Source: Epilithonimonas hispanica
GTDB taxonomy: Bacteria; Bacteroidota; Bacteroidia; Flavobacteriales; Weeksellaceae
Direction: 5' to 3'
DNA length: 64,000 bases
NCBI RefSeq assembly: GCF_003385395.1
Contig: NZ_QNUG01000003.1
Coordinates: 91,488 to 155,487, forward strand
The translations under genes were made by a program, and so were the position numbers. Position 1 is the first letter of the stretch, and the number at the start of each line of letters is the position of its first letter. Below the pieces are notes generated by a model, which was given only the letters and a program-made list of their open reading frames with translations, was not told the DNA's origin and made no database searches. Shown here piece after piece: positions 26,845 to 36,076 of the stretch.

Positions 26845-27498
26845 ATGAAACTTAGAAATCTATTTGCGATCTCAATAGGTTTAGCTTTTTCATCGATTGC
26901 TTATTCTCAAGAAACCAAGACCGAAGAAACTGCTGCTTCTGCTCCGGTGGAAGTGATCGACAGACTCAATATTCCTGGACCTTTGACTTTTAATGAAAAC
27001 GAATATTTCTTGACTTGGAGTAAACAGAATTCTGCAACTTGGGCGCAACAGCAATATATCCTGAGAGATGATGATTTCAAAAATTATAAAGAACTCATTA
27101 ACATCTCTTATTTCGATAAAGAAATTGACATTGACAATGCTGCAAAACAAAAAGTTGAATATGTTGAGAAGAGAAAAGAAAGAACTCAGGACAAATATTC
27201 CTTTGTAAATGTAACCGAAAGTCCCGATGGTAAAGAAATCATTGTGGATTATCTCGTCACAGTTGTTCCTCAGGAAGGCGAATCTTATGCAGAATATAAC
27301 ATTGATAGATTCAAAAATTTTCATACTAATGAAAAAAAATCTTTCTTGATTTTTTCTTATTCTAAAAGAATTGCTGGTGAATTGAAATACTCTAGCAAAG
27401 CTTTGTCCAAAGAAAGAAGCCAACTAATGGAAGCTGTTATCACAACTGCAATTCCTGTTGTAACCTATAAACCAACTGCGGTAGAAGCAAAGAAATAA
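26845..27498 (+). CDS. Secreted protein of unknown function
   Basis: A 217-residue protein with a signal peptide ending IAYSQ and an acidic linker (KTEETAASAPVE). The mature part begins FNENEYFLTWSKQNSATWAQQQYI and is alpha/beta with many charged residues; I recognise no family motif, active site or membrane segment beyond the signal. It lies between nadE and ribD with short gaps (24 and 24 bases), so probably the middle gene of an operon. No function is proposed. Confidence 0.75.
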   Translation: MKLRNLFAISIGLAFSSIAYSQETKTEETAASAPVEVIDRLNIPGPLTFNENEYFLTWSKQNSATWAQQQYILRDDDFKNYKELINISYFDKEIDIDNAAKQKVEYVEKRKERTQDKYSFVNVTESPDGKEIIVDYLVTVVPQEGESYAEYNIDRFKNFHTNEKKSFLIFSYSKRIAGELKYSSKALSKERSQLMEAVITTAIPVVTYKPTAVEAKK

Positions 27499-27522
27499 AT
27501 TTTATTAAAAGTTAAATTTCAG

Positions 27523-28575
27523 ATGTTAGAAGTTAGAAATGATGATGAGTTTTACATCCAACGTTGCATAGAACTTGCAGAAAAAGCTCTGGGAAAAACT
27601 TATCCCAATCCTTTGGTTGGATCCGTTATCGTTCACAATGACAGAATTATTGGCGAAGGCTTTCACAAAAAAGCAGGCGAACCACACGCAGAAATCAATG
27701 CAATTAATTCTATAAAAGATGAAGACAAACATCTGATTCCAGAATCTACAATCTATGTTTCATTGGAACCTTGTGCTCACTTTGGAAAAACACCGCCTTG
27801 CGCTCTTAAAATTAAAGAATTGGGATTCAAAAAAGTGGTAATTGGTGCAATGGACAGCCACGACAAAGTGAATGGAAAAGGTAAAAAAATCATTACTGAT
27901 GCAGGAATCGAAGTTGTTTCAAGTGTTTTAGAAAATGATTGTAGAAAACTCAACAAACGATTTTTCACTTATCACGAGAGAAAAAGACCTTTCATTATTT
28001 TGAAATGGGCACAATCTACTGATGGTTTTATGGATAAAGATTTCAAACCTATTCAAATCAGCAACTCGCTTTCTAAGCAGTTTGTTCATCAGATGAGAAG
28101 TGAAGAACACTCTATTTTGATTGGAAAAAACACAGCACTTCACGACAATCCAAGTTTAACCGTAAGAGAAATTGAAGGACGAAATCCTATTAGAATTTTG
28201 ATTGATTTCAATTTGGAAGTTTCTCAGGATTCTAATATTCATAATGATGAAGCAGAAACAATTATTTTTAATTCGGTTAAAAACTTCGAAGATAAAAATT
28301 TGAAACTCATCAAAGTAGAAAGAGAAAATTCATTGAATCAAATTTTAGAAAAATTGTACGAATTGCAAATTCAATCTGTAATCATCGAGGGAGGAAGATT
28401 TACATTGCAAGAATTCATCAATCAAAATCTTTGGGATGAAGCTCTAATTTTCAAAAATCCCAATTTGAATTTGGAAAACGGAACCAAAGCTCCGGAATTC
28501 AATTTCAATCCTAAAAAAACAGAAAATCTACGAGATACAGAAGTTTTATTTTTCAGTAACACGAGTCTTGATTAA
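27523..28575 (+). CDS. ribD: Riboflavin biosynthesis deaminase/reductase
   Basis: A bifunctional 350-residue enzyme that carries out the second and third steps of riboflavin synthesis. The N-terminal deaminase has the zinc ligands His55 (HAEINA), Cys84 and Cys93 (PCAHFGKTPPC); the C-terminal reductase runs from about residue 150 (RPFIILKWAQSTDG, IEGGRFTLQEF). No FMN riboswitch is seen; only 24 bases separate it from the gene before. It is in the nadE operon. Confidence 0.94.
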   Translation: MLEVRNDDEFYIQRCIELAEKALGKTYPNPLVGSVIVHNDRIIGEGFHKKAGEPHAEINAINSIKDEDKHLIPESTIYVSLEPCAHFGKTPPCALKIKELGFKKVVIGAMDSHDKVNGKGKKIITDAGIEVVSSVLENDCRKLNKRFFTYHERKRPFIILKWAQSTDGFMDKDFKPIQISNSLSKQFVHQMRSEEHSILIGKNTALHDNPSLTVREIEGRNPIRILIDFNLEVSQDSNIHNDEAETIIFNSVKNFEDKNLKLIKVERENSLNQILEKLYELQIQSVIIEGGRFTLQEFINQNLWDEALIFKNPNLNLENGTKAPEFNFNPKKTENLRDTEVLFFSNTSLD

Positions 28576-28628
28576 TATCAGAAACTTAGCTCAGAAAAAA
28601 TCCGTAAATTCGCACCTTTAATCATTCT

Positions 28629-29204
28629 ATGAAAAATCTAAGCGCATCTGTTAAAGGTTTGATTTTTTCTTTGTTGGCAATGGGATTTGCTTTTGCGATT
28701 TACTTTTTGTTTTTGGCAAAACCGAATTATTATTTGGTGGATAATCCTACGCCGGAAACTTATTATTTTAAAATCAATAATGGCGGAGAAAACATTCTTT
28801 CTGCAGGACAGTATTTGAAAGTTGACCTTAATAAAGGGAAAAATAAGATTCAAGTTTTTGATCAGAACAAGAAAATAATTTATGATTCTGCTTTCACTGT
28901 AGAAAAAGTGAGAGGTTTAATTAATATTACGAATAAGGATTATTACATCAACAATCAATATTACGGATATGGATTGAACAAAGATTCTCTGATGGCTACA
29001 AAACCAGGAATTGAGATTGATAAAAAGCAATATCTGGGCGATGTAAAGAAAACAAACAAGCTCTACATCGAAGATTTCTATTATAATCTGGACGAAGAAT
29101 ATGATCGTGTCATCAAGAATGTTGCGAAAGTTGAAAGTCGTACAAAAATCTTCAGAAAGCAGGATTTCATCAATTATTACAACAACTACTATAATTTTAA
29201 GTAG
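28629..29204 (+). CDS. Membrane-anchored protein of unknown function
   Basis: A 191-residue protein with one N-terminal transmembrane helix (about residues 11-30, LIFSLLAMGFAFAIYFLF) and a Tyr/Asn-rich extracytoplasmic domain. Conserved-looking pieces are YYLVDNPTPETYYFKINN and GINITN-like strands. No family assignment. A possible -7 box TAAATTCG is at 28605-28612. It lies 53 bases after ribD and 62 bases before menG. Confidence 0.7.
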   Translation: MKNLSASVKGLIFSLLAMGFAFAIYFLFLAKPNYYLVDNPTPETYYFKINNGGENILSAGQYLKVDLNKGKNKIQVFDQNKKIIYDSAFTVEKVRGLINITNKDYYINNQYYGYGLNKDSLMATKPGIEIDKKQYLGDVKKTNKLYIEDFYYNLDEEYDRVIKNVAKVESRTKIFRKQDFINYYNNYYNFK

Positions 29205-29266
29205 ATTAAATTATAAAAATCAAATGGTTAATTATAATCATTTACCAATCATCATTTAATAAAAAA

Positions 29267-29992
29267 ATGGAACATAACAACGTAACACCATACAACACAG
29301 AATACAGCAAAAAAAGTCAGGTAGAAGATATGTTTGACAATATTGCGCCAAAATATGATCTTTTGAATCACGTTCTGTCTATGAAAATAGATGTGCTTTG
29401 GAGAAACAAATTGGTGAATATGCTAAAACAAGACCAACCAAAATTGGTTTTGGATGTTGCTACAGGAACTGGAGATCTTGCTATCAATGTTCAAAAAGGA
29501 ACTAATGCTGATGTTGTAGGTTTGGATCTTTCTCAGCAAATGCTGAACGTTGGAATCGAAAAAATCAGAAAACAAAACCTAGACGGGAAAATCTCTATGC
29601 AGAAAGGCGATGCTGAACAACTTCCGTTTGAAGACAATAAATTTGATGGTGTTACCGTTGCATTTGGAGTAAGAAATTTTGAAAATCTTGAAAAAGGATT
29701 ATCAGAACTAAGAAGAGTTGTGAAAGAAAACAAAAGTATTTATATCTTAGAGTTTTCAAAAGTAGAAGGTTTTCTTGGACCATTGTATATGTTTTATTTT
29801 AAAAACATTTTACCAGCAATTGGACGTTTGGTTTCCAAAGACAACCGTGCTTACACATATCTTCCTGATTCTGTGAACGCTTTCCCTTTTGGAGAAAAAA
29901 TGAAAACCATACTTTTGAACACAGGTTTCAAAAAAGTAGAATATAAAAAACTAAGCTTAGGAATAGCCACAATATACAAAGCAACGAAATAG
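29267..29992 (+). CDS. menG: Demethylmenaquinone methyltransferase
   Basis: Methylates demethylmenaquinone to menaquinone with SAM. The 241-residue class I methyltransferase has motif I LDVATGTGDLAI, motif II VGLDLSQQML, the MenG/UbiE signature FGVRNFENLEKGLSEL, and KGDAEQLPF. Bacteroidota use menaquinone, so the MenG name is preferred to UbiE. The stop lies one base before the porT start codon, an arrangement found in other Flavobacteriia. Confidence 0.94.
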   Translation: MEHNNVTPYNTEYSKKSQVEDMFDNIAPKYDLLNHVLSMKIDVLWRNKLVNMLKQDQPKLVLDVATGTGDLAINVQKGTNADVVGLDLSQQMLNVGIEKIRKQNLDGKISMQKGDAEQLPFEDNKFDGVTVAFGVRNFENLEKGLSELRRVVKENKSIYILEFSKVEGFLGPLYMFYFKNILPAIGRLVSKDNRAYTYLPDSVNAFPFGEKMKTILLNTGFKKVEYKKLSLGIATIYKATK

Positions 29993-29993
29993 A

Positions 29994-30794
29994 ATGAAGC
30001 AACGATTTATCAAGATTTTAGCATTTGGAATTCTTTTGAGCAGTAATCTACAAGCTCAGACTTTCAACAATCTTTTCAGAACGAAAGATAGACAAGATAA
30101 TCTGGAAGATTTTGATCTCAAAAAATTCAGTTATGGATTTTATCTAGCTGCTAACAATTTTGATTACAAAATGGTTATGAATCCTATTTTTGGGATGGAT
30201 GGTAATCAAAATCTTGTAGAATCTAAATCCACTTACAGTTTCGGAGCTGGATTAATTGGAAAAATGAGACTCAATGAGTTTCTTGATCTAAGAATAGAAC
30301 CAGGCTTACATTTTGTCCAAAGAGATTTGACTTTCAACACCTTTGAACATAACAGTCAATATTCTGGAGGTACCAATTATAATTTACCATTTGATCCAAT
30401 CACAAATCCAAGTGATGAGCAAATTAACAAAGTTGTAAAATCCACATACATTGATATCCCAATTTTGTTGGAGGTACATGGTGACCGCTGGTACAACTCT
30501 CGTCCGTATGCTGCGGCAGGGATCAATTATTTGGTTAATTTACAATCCAATCAAACATCGACTTCGGACAATCTTCTGAACACTTTCCGCTCTACAACAC
30601 ACAATTTTGGCTGGAGTGCAGAGATTGGAATCCAGTTGTATTTTAGTAGATTTAAGCTAACACCAGCCATCAGAGGAACTTTCTTCACCAATAACGAGTT
30701 GGTTTCGGATAATGCCACAACACAACCTTATTGGACACCGGCAATTTCTACATTGCAATCCAGAGCCTTTATGCTGGTTCTTAAATTTGAATAA
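29994..30794 (+). CDS. porT: Type IX secretion outer-membrane protein PorT
   Basis: A 266-residue beta-barrel protein with a signal peptide ending SNLQAQ. Strands such as YGFYLAANNFDYKMV, MRLNEFLDLRIEPGLHF and WSAEIGIQLYFSRFKLTPAIRG give an eight-stranded barrel ending in LKFE. PorT/SprT is needed for secretion of CTD-carrying proteins. Adjacent to menG, and followed by a strong terminator. Confidence 0.88.
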   Translation: MKQRFIKILAFGILLSSNLQAQTFNNLFRTKDRQDNLEDFDLKKFSYGFYLAANNFDYKMVMNPIFGMDGNQNLVESKSTYSFGAGLIGKMRLNEFLDLRIEPGLHFVQRDLTFNTFEHNSQYSGGTNYNLPFDPITNPSDEQINKVVKSTYIDIPILLEVHGDRWYNSRPYAAAGINYLVNLQSNQTSTSDNLLNTFRSTTHNFGWSAEIGIQLYFSRFKLTPAIRGTFFTNNELVSDNATTQPYWTPAISTLQSRAFMLVLKFE

Positions 30795-30803
30795 AAATAA
30801 ACT

Positions 30804-30828
30804 GAGCTTCTTAGAAAGCTCTTTTTTT
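30804..30828 (+). terminator. Terminator of menG-porT
   Basis: GAGCTT / AAGCTC hairpin with a short loop followed by seven T, about 10 bases after porT. Confidence 0.8.
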
Positions 30829-30975
30829 ATATTACTACGCTCTTAAAACAATCATAATCTATCGTTCTGAATTATTAACACGATTTAATTTAAAGTTAAA
30901 GCATTATAAATCAAACAAAAACAAGTTACATTTAATAAAAGAAGAATAAGCTGTTAATTCATGATTATTTTTTCC

Positions 30976-30983
30976 TATTTTTG
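30976..30983 (+). promoter_or_regulatory. -7 box upstream of the coiled-coil/zapA operon
   Basis: TATTTTTG (TAnnTTTG) 25 bases before the start codon at 31009. No clear TTG partner upstream. Confidence 0.5.
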
Positions 30984-31008
30984 TAAAAGTTAGAATTTAA
31001 TTCTGGTT

Positions 31009-31311
31009 ATGTTAAGCGAATTAGAAAACAATTTTTCTGTTTTGGAAAAAAAGATTCTTAATCTTTACAAGAGATTCAAGAACCTTTCGGAGAAACATGC
31101 AGAGACAACTCAGGAGCTAGAAAAATTGCGAGAGGACTATGTAGAGGAAAAACGCAGAAACCAGATCTTAGTAGAAGAAAACAAAGAATTAAAACTTTAT
31201 TCAGCAATATCTGGAAACGCCGAACATAACCGACTGATGAAAAATCATATCAACAGATTGGTAAAAGAGATAGACATGTGCGTTTCTGAATTACAAAACA
31301 CCGGTTTATAA
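31009..31311 (+). CDS. Small coiled-coil protein encoded next to zapA
   Basis: A 100-residue protein predicted to be almost entirely coiled coil (heptads through LENNFSVLEKKILNLYKRFKNL and TQELEKLREDYVEEKRRN), with a short C-terminal part (HINRLVKEIDMCVSEL). There is no catalytic motif. It is 2 bases upstream of zapA, so the two are translated together. A role as a ZapB-like divisome partner is reasonable but unproven; homologues are often called hypothetical. Confidence 0.75.
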   Translation: MLSELENNFSVLEKKILNLYKRFKNLSEKHAETTQELEKLREDYVEEKRRNQILVEENKELKLYSAISGNAEHNRLMKNHINRLVKEIDMCVSELQNTGL

Positions 31312-31313
31312 TT

Positions 31314-31601
31314 ATGGATTTTAGAAGAATAACCATCAATATCGCCGGAAGAAATTATCCACTGAATGTACCAGCAGCCGAGGAAGAAACCCTTAGAAAA
31401 GTTGGTAAGCAGATAGAAAATATGATAAAGGACTTCGAATCTAGTTTTGATGTAAGAGACAAACAAGATGCATTGGCAATGTGTGTGTTGAAACTGGGAA
31501 CCAATGCAGAAGTTTATTCTTTAAACAATGAAAAAAATATTAAAAATACAAACGAGCGTGTTGCTAAAATCAACGCACTCTTAGATCAATTGGAAAAGTA
31601 A
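31314..31601 (+). CDS. zapA: Cell division protein ZapA
   Basis: A 95-residue ZapA: an N-terminal beta domain (RRITINIAGRNYPLNVPAAEEE), then a long helix (ETLRKVGKQIENMI ... LLDQLEK) that makes the tetrameric coiled coil. ZapA binds FtsZ and bundles protofilaments at the division ring. Forms an operon with the coiled-coil gene; the 6S RNA begins 19 bases after its stop. Confidence 0.92.
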   Translation: MDFRRITINIAGRNYPLNVPAAEEETLRKVGKQIENMIKDFESSFDVRDKQDALAMCVLKLGTNAEVYSLNNEKNIKNTNERVAKINALLDQLEK

Positions 31602-31620
31602 TTTTTCAAGTTTTTAAGCT

Positions 31621-31787
31621 ACCTACAATAGTTCTAACACAAAGAAGTAAACTCAACAATTAAAAATTACCGGACGAAAGTTCATTTGATGGCGTGCTGC
31701 CTCGCGCAGATTACAGAGAATGAAAATCAGTTCAAATCGTGTTTTTATGGAGTTTACTCTATAACTGAACTGTTGTAGGTTTTTTTA
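31621..31787 (+). ncRNA. ssrS: 6S RNA
   Basis: A non-coding region of about 160 bases with strong end pairing: ACCTACAATAGTTC (31621-31634) with GAACTGTTGTAGGT (31767-31780), then an inner pair AGTAAACTC (31646-31654) with GAGTTTACT (around 31750-31758), separated by a large internal section. This is the long hairpin with central bubble of 6S RNA, which binds RNA polymerase in stationary phase. A T-run (31781-31787) follows. Position directly after zapA matches the E. coli zapA-ssrS order and the flavobacterial 6S family. No promoter of its own was seen, so it may be cut from the zapA transcript. Confidence 0.75.
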
Positions 31788-31846
31788 TGAAATAAGATGA
31801 AAAGTAAAAAGGGAAAAATGTATAATGAAATGTGATGATTACATTT

Positions 31847-31854
31847 TACTTTTG
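31847..31854 (+). promoter_or_regulatory. -7 box of rny
   Basis: TACTTTTG, 56 bases before the rny start codon. The expected TTG is not obvious. Confidence 0.45.
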
Positions 31855-31910
31855 ACATCAAAATTTAAACAAAAAAAGGAGACAATTAAAACTCAATATA
31901 TATAAATTTT

Positions 31911-33482
31911 ATGGAAACAATTACCATTATTATCGGGGTTGTTGCACTTATTATCGGAGCTGTTGCTGGACTTTTCTTCGGAAAAAGTTCTCTTAATTCT
32001 AAGGCTCAATTTGTGATAGAAGATGCAAAGAAAACTTCCGAAAACATTATAGAAAAAGCCAATGTTCAAGCAGAAGCTATAAAAAAGGAAAAACACCTAC
32101 AAGCTAAAGAAAAATTTTTGGAACTAAAGTCTCAACACGATTCTGATATCCAATCTCGTGAGAGAAAAATGCAGGAAGCTGAGAAACGTACCAAAGATAA
32201 AGAGCATAAGCTGAATGACGAGCTTAGCAAAGCTGGAAAATTAGAAAAGGACCTTGAAAGACAAGTTTCTGAATACAATAAGAAACTAGAAGTTGTTCAG
32301 AAAAAACAACACGATCTAGAAGTTGCAATGGCTCAAAAAGTAGAAATATTGGAAAAAATCTCCAACTATTCTGCAGAAGAAGCGAAGAACGAATTGGTAG
32401 AATCTTTGAAAGCTGAAGCTAAAACAAAAGCGTCTGCACACGTTCAAAGCATTATGGAAGAGGCGCAAATGAACGCTAAAAACGAAGCTAGAAAAATCAT
32501 CATTCAAACCATTCAAAGAATTGGTACTGAGCAGGCGGTTGAAAACTCTGTTTCTGTATTTAATATCGAGTCTGATGAAATCAAAGGTAGAATCATCGGT
32601 CGCGAGGGTAGAAACATCCGTGCTTTGGAAGCAGCGACAGGTGTAGAAATTATTGTAGATGATACACCGGAAGCTATTCTTTTATCTTGTTTCGATCCTG
32701 TAAGAAGAGAGATTGCAAGATTATCTCTTCACAGATTGGTAACGGATGGTAGAATCCACCCAGCTAGAATCGAAGAAGTGGTTGAAAAAACTAGAAAACA
32801 AATCGAGGAAGAAATCATCGAAGTTGGTAAAAGAACCATCATCGATCTTGGAATCCACGGTCTTCACCCAGAATTGGTAAAAGTAGTTGGTAGAATGAAA
32901 TTCCGTTCTTCTTACGGTCAAAACTTGTTACAACACTCCAGAGAAGTTGCAAATATCGCAGCAACAATGGCTGCAGAATTAGGATTGAATGTAAAACTAG
33001 CTAAAAGAGCAGGTTTATTACATGATATTGGAAAAGTTCCAGAGCAAGAGTCTGAACTTCCTCACGCACTTCTTGGGATGCAATGGGCTGAGAAATATGG
33101 TGAAAATGCAGAAGTAATCAATGCCATTGGAGCCCACCACGACGAGATCGAAATGACTTCTCTCCTATCTCCTATTATCCAAGTTGCTGATGCTATTTCA
33201 GGGGCTAGACCGGGAGCAAGAAGACAAGTTCTAGAATCTTATATCCAAAGATTGAAAGATCTAGAAGCGGCAGCTTTAAGCTTTGAAGGTGTTTCCAGCG
33301 CTTATGCTATCCAAGCTGGTAGAGAACTGAGAGTGATGGTAGAAAGCGGTAAAGTGAACGACGAAAACGCTTATCAATTATCTTACGACATCTCTGAAAA
33401 AATCCAGAATGAGTTAACTTATCCTGGCCAAGTAAGAGTGACTGTGATTAGAGAAACAAGAGCTGTGAATATCGCAAGATAA
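31911..33482 (+). CDS. rny: Ribonuclease Y
   Basis: A 523-residue membrane-anchored endoribonuclease that starts mRNA turnover. One N-terminal transmembrane helix (about residues 5-24), a long coiled coil (about 30-200), a KH domain with GxxG (IIGREGRN, 228-235), and the catalytic HD domain with His371-Asp372 (LLHDIGKV). Full length for the family. Separated from zapA by the 6S RNA; followed by a strong terminator. Confidence 0.95.
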   Translation: METITIIIGVVALIIGAVAGLFFGKSSLNSKAQFVIEDAKKTSENIIEKANVQAEAIKKEKHLQAKEKFLELKSQHDSDIQSRERKMQEAEKRTKDKEHKLNDELSKAGKLEKDLERQVSEYNKKLEVVQKKQHDLEVAMAQKVEILEKISNYSAEEAKNELVESLKAEAKTKASAHVQSIMEEAQMNAKNEARKIIIQTIQRIGTEQAVENSVSVFNIESDEIKGRIIGREGRNIRALEAATGVEIIVDDTPEAILLSCFDPVRREIARLSLHRLVTDGRIHPARIEEVVEKTRKQIEEEIIEVGKRTIIDLGIHGLHPELVKVVGRMKFRSSYGQNLLQHSREVANIAATMAAELGLNVKLAKRAGLLHDIGKVPEQESELPHALLGMQWAEKYGENAEVINAIGAHHDEIEMTSLLSPIIQVADAISGARPGARRQVLESYIQRLKDLEAAALSFEGVSSAYAIQAGRELRVMVESGKVNDENAYQLSYDISEKIQNELTYPGQVRVTVIRETRAVNIAR

Positions 33483-33504
33483 TCCAGATTTTGAATAAAT
33501 ATTA

Positions 33505-33538
33505 AAAGGCTTCCAGATTTGGAAGCCTTTGCTTTTTA
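33505..33538 (+). terminator. Terminator of rny
   Basis: Ten-base perfect stem AAAGGCTTCC/GGAAGCCTTT with a six-base loop, then a T-rich tract. Confidence 0.85.
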
Positions 33539-33551
33539 TATTTAATATCAG

Positions 33552-33735
33552 AAAAGTCGTTTGGTTACAAAACCTTCGTTTTTAAACCAAAGTAAAAGTC
33601 ATTTGGTTACAAAACGACCGTTTTGTGACTTCCGTCGAAGTTGTTTTGTTACCAAACCCTCGTTTTTAAACCAAAGTAAAAGTCATTTGGTTACAAAACT
33701 ATAGATTTGTAACCTTCGGAGAAGTTATTTAGATT
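33552..33735. repeat. Array of hairpin-forming repeats with 84-bp period
   Basis: AACCTTCGTTTTTAAACCAA at 33571 recurs as AACCCTCG... at 33655, and AAAAGTCATTTGGTTACAAA at 33594 recurs at 33678; both intervals are 84 bases. The unit holds two hairpins: TTTGGTTACAAAAC/GTTTTTAAACCAAA, and AAGTCA..CAAAACG/CGTTTTGTGACTT. A degenerate partial unit (GAAGTTATTTAGATTCCCAA) ends the array. It fills the gap between rny and ggt; no coding potential. Confidence 0.8.
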
Positions 33736-33743
33736 CCCAAACT

Positions 33744-33766
33744 AATTGATGAGTATTTCATCAATT
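33744..33766 (-). terminator. Weak terminator of ggt
   Basis: Nine-base arms AATTGATGA/TCATCAATT around GTATT, 11 bases past the ggt stop; the T-tract on the minus strand is poor. Confidence 0.5.
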
Positions 33767-33776
33767 AATCTGAGGA

Positions 33777-35462
33777 TTACTCCACCGCTACAGAATCATC
33801 TCCTCTGCCATCTGCAACAGCATGGATATTTTGATTATCATCAACGAGAATGATTTCTGTCTTACCGATTTGTTTGATTTTTTCGAATTTATAATTCTTT
33901 TTCTCAAGAGCTTTTATGGTTGTTTCTGGGAAATTATATTCTACTTTCACCACTTCTGGCAACCATTGATGATGAAACTTCGGTGTGTTGATAGAGAAAT
34001 TAGCGTTTTGTTTAAAATCAATCACTCCAACAATCGCCTGAAAAACCGAAGTCGGAATCGTAGTTCCTCCAGGTGTTCCAACTACCATTTTTACTTTGTC
34101 ATCTTTCAAAACTATTGTTGGTGTCATAGAGGACAACATTCTTTTTCCTGGTTCTATTTTGTTCGCTTCTCCACCAACTGCACCAAACATATTTGGAACA
34201 CCTGGTTTTATAGAGAAATCGTCCATTTCATTATTCAGGAAAAATCCAGCTCCGGAAACGACAGTTTTGCTTCCGTAATAACCATTAAGTGTCGTGGTAA
34301 TAGAAACTGCATTTCCAAATTTATCCAAAATTGAAATGTGCGTAGTTTGCGTACTTTCTTTTGGTTGATTGATGATTTCTCCAACATCTTTACTTAGTGT
34401 TGCCAAGTTTGGATTGTAAGATTTCCAACGGTTTTTCAAATAGTCATCAGAAATCAACATTTGAGTTTTATCTTCGGTAAAATCTGGATCGCCCATATAT
34501 TCTGCTCTATCAGCGTAGGCTCTTCTCTCTGCTTCCACCATAATCTGAACCGCTTCAGCAGAGTTTTGTTGATATTTTGACAAGTCTTCGTAAGAAGCCA
34601 TTTTCAACATCTGAGCGAGCAAAGTTCCTCCACTAGAAGGCATTGGCATCGATACAATTTCGTTGCCTTTGTAATCAAAAGACAGGGCTTTTCTTTCCTT
34701 AGTTTTATAATTTTTAAGGTCTTTTGCTTGGATAATTCCATTTCCGAGTTTCATCTCGGCAAGAATTAATTCAGCAGTTTTGCCTTCATAAAATTCTTTT
34801 TCTCCAGACTTTTGGATTCGTTTCAATGTTTCTGCCAACTCAGGCTGAATCAACAAATCACCAGCTTTCCAACCTTTGTCATTAATAAAAACAATGTTGT
34901 TTTTGTTATGTTTCTTAAAATCATCTTGATGACGATTCAATAAATCAGCTTCTTGTTCTGTAATTGCAAAACCCTTTTGCGCTAAATCTATCGCAGGTTC
35001 TATCAATTTTGAAAATGGCAATTTCGCATATTTCATAGTTTCGAACATCCCAGAGATACTTCCAGGAACACCAACTGCCAATCGTCCATATTGTGACAAA
35101 TCTGTATTGGCATTTCCTTTTTTATCCCAATACATATCGAAACTTGCTTTGGAAGGCGCCGTTTCACGATAATCTAAAGCCAACTTTTTCCCATCAGAAG
35201 TTACAGCAACCATAAATCCACCACCACCAATATTACCGGCCTGAGGATAAACAACTGCCAAAGCCAATTGTGTTGCAATCGCAGCATCAAAAGCATTTCC
35301 GCCTTCTTTCATAATCTTAGAACCTGCTTCACTCGCCAAAGGATGCGCAGAAACCACAACGCCCTTGTTCTTAACTTTGACTTCTTTGATGAGATTGAAG
35401 TCTGTATATTGCGCAGAAACCGTGATTGATAAAAGGAAACTTGCGTATAGTATTTTTTTCAT
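33777..35462 (-). CDS. ggt: Gamma-glutamyltransferase precursor
   Basis: Periplasmic enzyme that cleaves gamma-glutamyl bonds of glutathione and transfers or hydrolyses the glutamyl group. The 561-residue precursor has a signal peptide ending ITVSAQ. Self-cleavage should occur before Thr373 in STQTTHISILD, giving the small subunit with the N-terminal threonine nucleophile; the substrate-binding PMPSSGGT and ETTALN-like TLNGYYG motifs are present. The pentapeptide gene lies 5 bases upstream, so the two may be cotranscribed. Confidence 0.95.
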   Translation of the reverse strand: MKKILYASFLLSITVSAQYTDFNLIKEVKVKNKGVVVSAHPLASEAGSKIMKEGGNAFDAAIATQLALAVVYPQAGNIGGGGFMVAVTSDGKKLALDYRETAPSKASFDMYWDKKGNANTDLSQYGRLAVGVPGSISGMFETMKYAKLPFSKLIEPAIDLAQKGFAITEQEADLLNRHQDDFKKHNKNNIVFINDKGWKAGDLLIQPELAETLKRIQKSGEKEFYEGKTAELILAEMKLGNGIIQAKDLKNYKTKERKALSFDYKGNEIVSMPMPSSGGTLLAQMLKMASYEDLSKYQQNSAEAVQIMVEAERRAYADRAEYMGDPDFTEDKTQMLISDDYLKNRWKSYNPNLATLSKDVGEIINQPKESTQTTHISILDKFGNAVSITTTLNGYYGSKTVVSGAGFFLNNEMDDFSIKPGVPNMFGAVGGEANKIEPGKRMLSSMTPTIVLKDDKVKMVVGTPGGTTIPTSVFQAIVGVIDFKQNANFSINTPKFHHQWLPEVVKVEYNFPETTIKALEKKNYKFEKIKQIGKTEIILVDDNQNIHAVADGRGDDSVAVE

Positions 35463-35467
35463 ATTCG

Positions 35468-36028
35468 TTATTCTATAATTATATTAAGTCCGTCTAACAA
35501 TCCTGAAAGATTATCTCTTGAGAATTTTGCTTTTATCAATTGATTTTGATTGGGATTAATGGAAAAATGAATGGCATTTCTGAAATCAGCATTATCCAAA
35601 ATCGTTCTATCAAAAACAGCATTGGTCAAATTGGACTCTGTAAAAACTGAATTCGAAAGATTAGCTTCTGTAAAATCGGTTTCGTTTAAACTGCAATTTT
35701 TGAACATTGTTTTTCTAATATCCAATTGATAAAACGAAGAATGATTCATCAAACAATCTTCAAATCTAAAAGAAATATTGAATTGATGAGCATCGTCGAA
35801 ATTAATCCCAATCAGTTTACAATTTTTGAAAACAACATTCCGAAAAGCGGTTTGATTGATTTTGACATTACTGAAATCACAATCTTTGAAATCGCAATCG
35901 GAAAATTTGTAATCTGACAAATCCTGATTGGCGAAATTACATTCTGTAAAAACACAATTATCATAATCCGCCTTTGGGACTTTGGTTGTATCGAGTTTCG
36001 TAAATTTTTGTTCGGAGAAATAGTCCAT
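35468..36028 (-). CDS. Pentapeptide-repeat protein
   Basis: From the ATG at 36028 (MDYFSEQ) the protein has 186 residues; an upstream start at 36091 is unlikely. It is built of A(D/N)LxF-type pentapeptides (CNFANQDLSDYKFSDCDFKDC, NLSNSVFTESNLTNAVF) that form a right-handed quadrilateral helix. Architecture and size resemble Qnr and McbG, which protect DNA gyrase, but many such proteins have no known role, and resistance should not be assumed. Located upstream of ggt. Confidence 0.82.
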   Translation of the reverse strand: MDYFSEQKFTKLDTTKVPKADYDNCVFTECNFANQDLSDYKFSDCDFKDCDFSNVKINQTAFRNVVFKNCKLIGINFDDAHQFNISFRFEDCLMNHSSFYQLDIRKTMFKNCSLNETDFTEANLSNSVFTESNLTNAVFDRTILDNADFRNAIHFSINPNQNQLIKAKFSRDNLSGLLDGLNIIIE

Positions 36029-36076
36029 TAAAGTTAAATTTAATAATAATTGATATTCTATTTGAAAATTAATAAA

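Noticed and set aside
27499..27522. FMN riboswitch before ribD
   Set aside because: The gap is only 24 bases; there is no room for the aptamer.
33640..33660. GTTACCAAA in the hairpin array matching half of the parDE operator
   Set aside because: A nine-base match in one of two AT-rich places is likely chance; no palindrome or toxin gene accompanies it.
33552..33735. CRISPR array
   Set aside because: The repeated units are 84 bases apart with internal hairpins; there are no unique spacers of uniform length and no cas genes nearby.
35468..36028. Fluoroquinolone-resistance Qnr gene
   Set aside because: Pentapeptide repeats alone do not establish gyrase protection; the loops that define Qnr are not seen.
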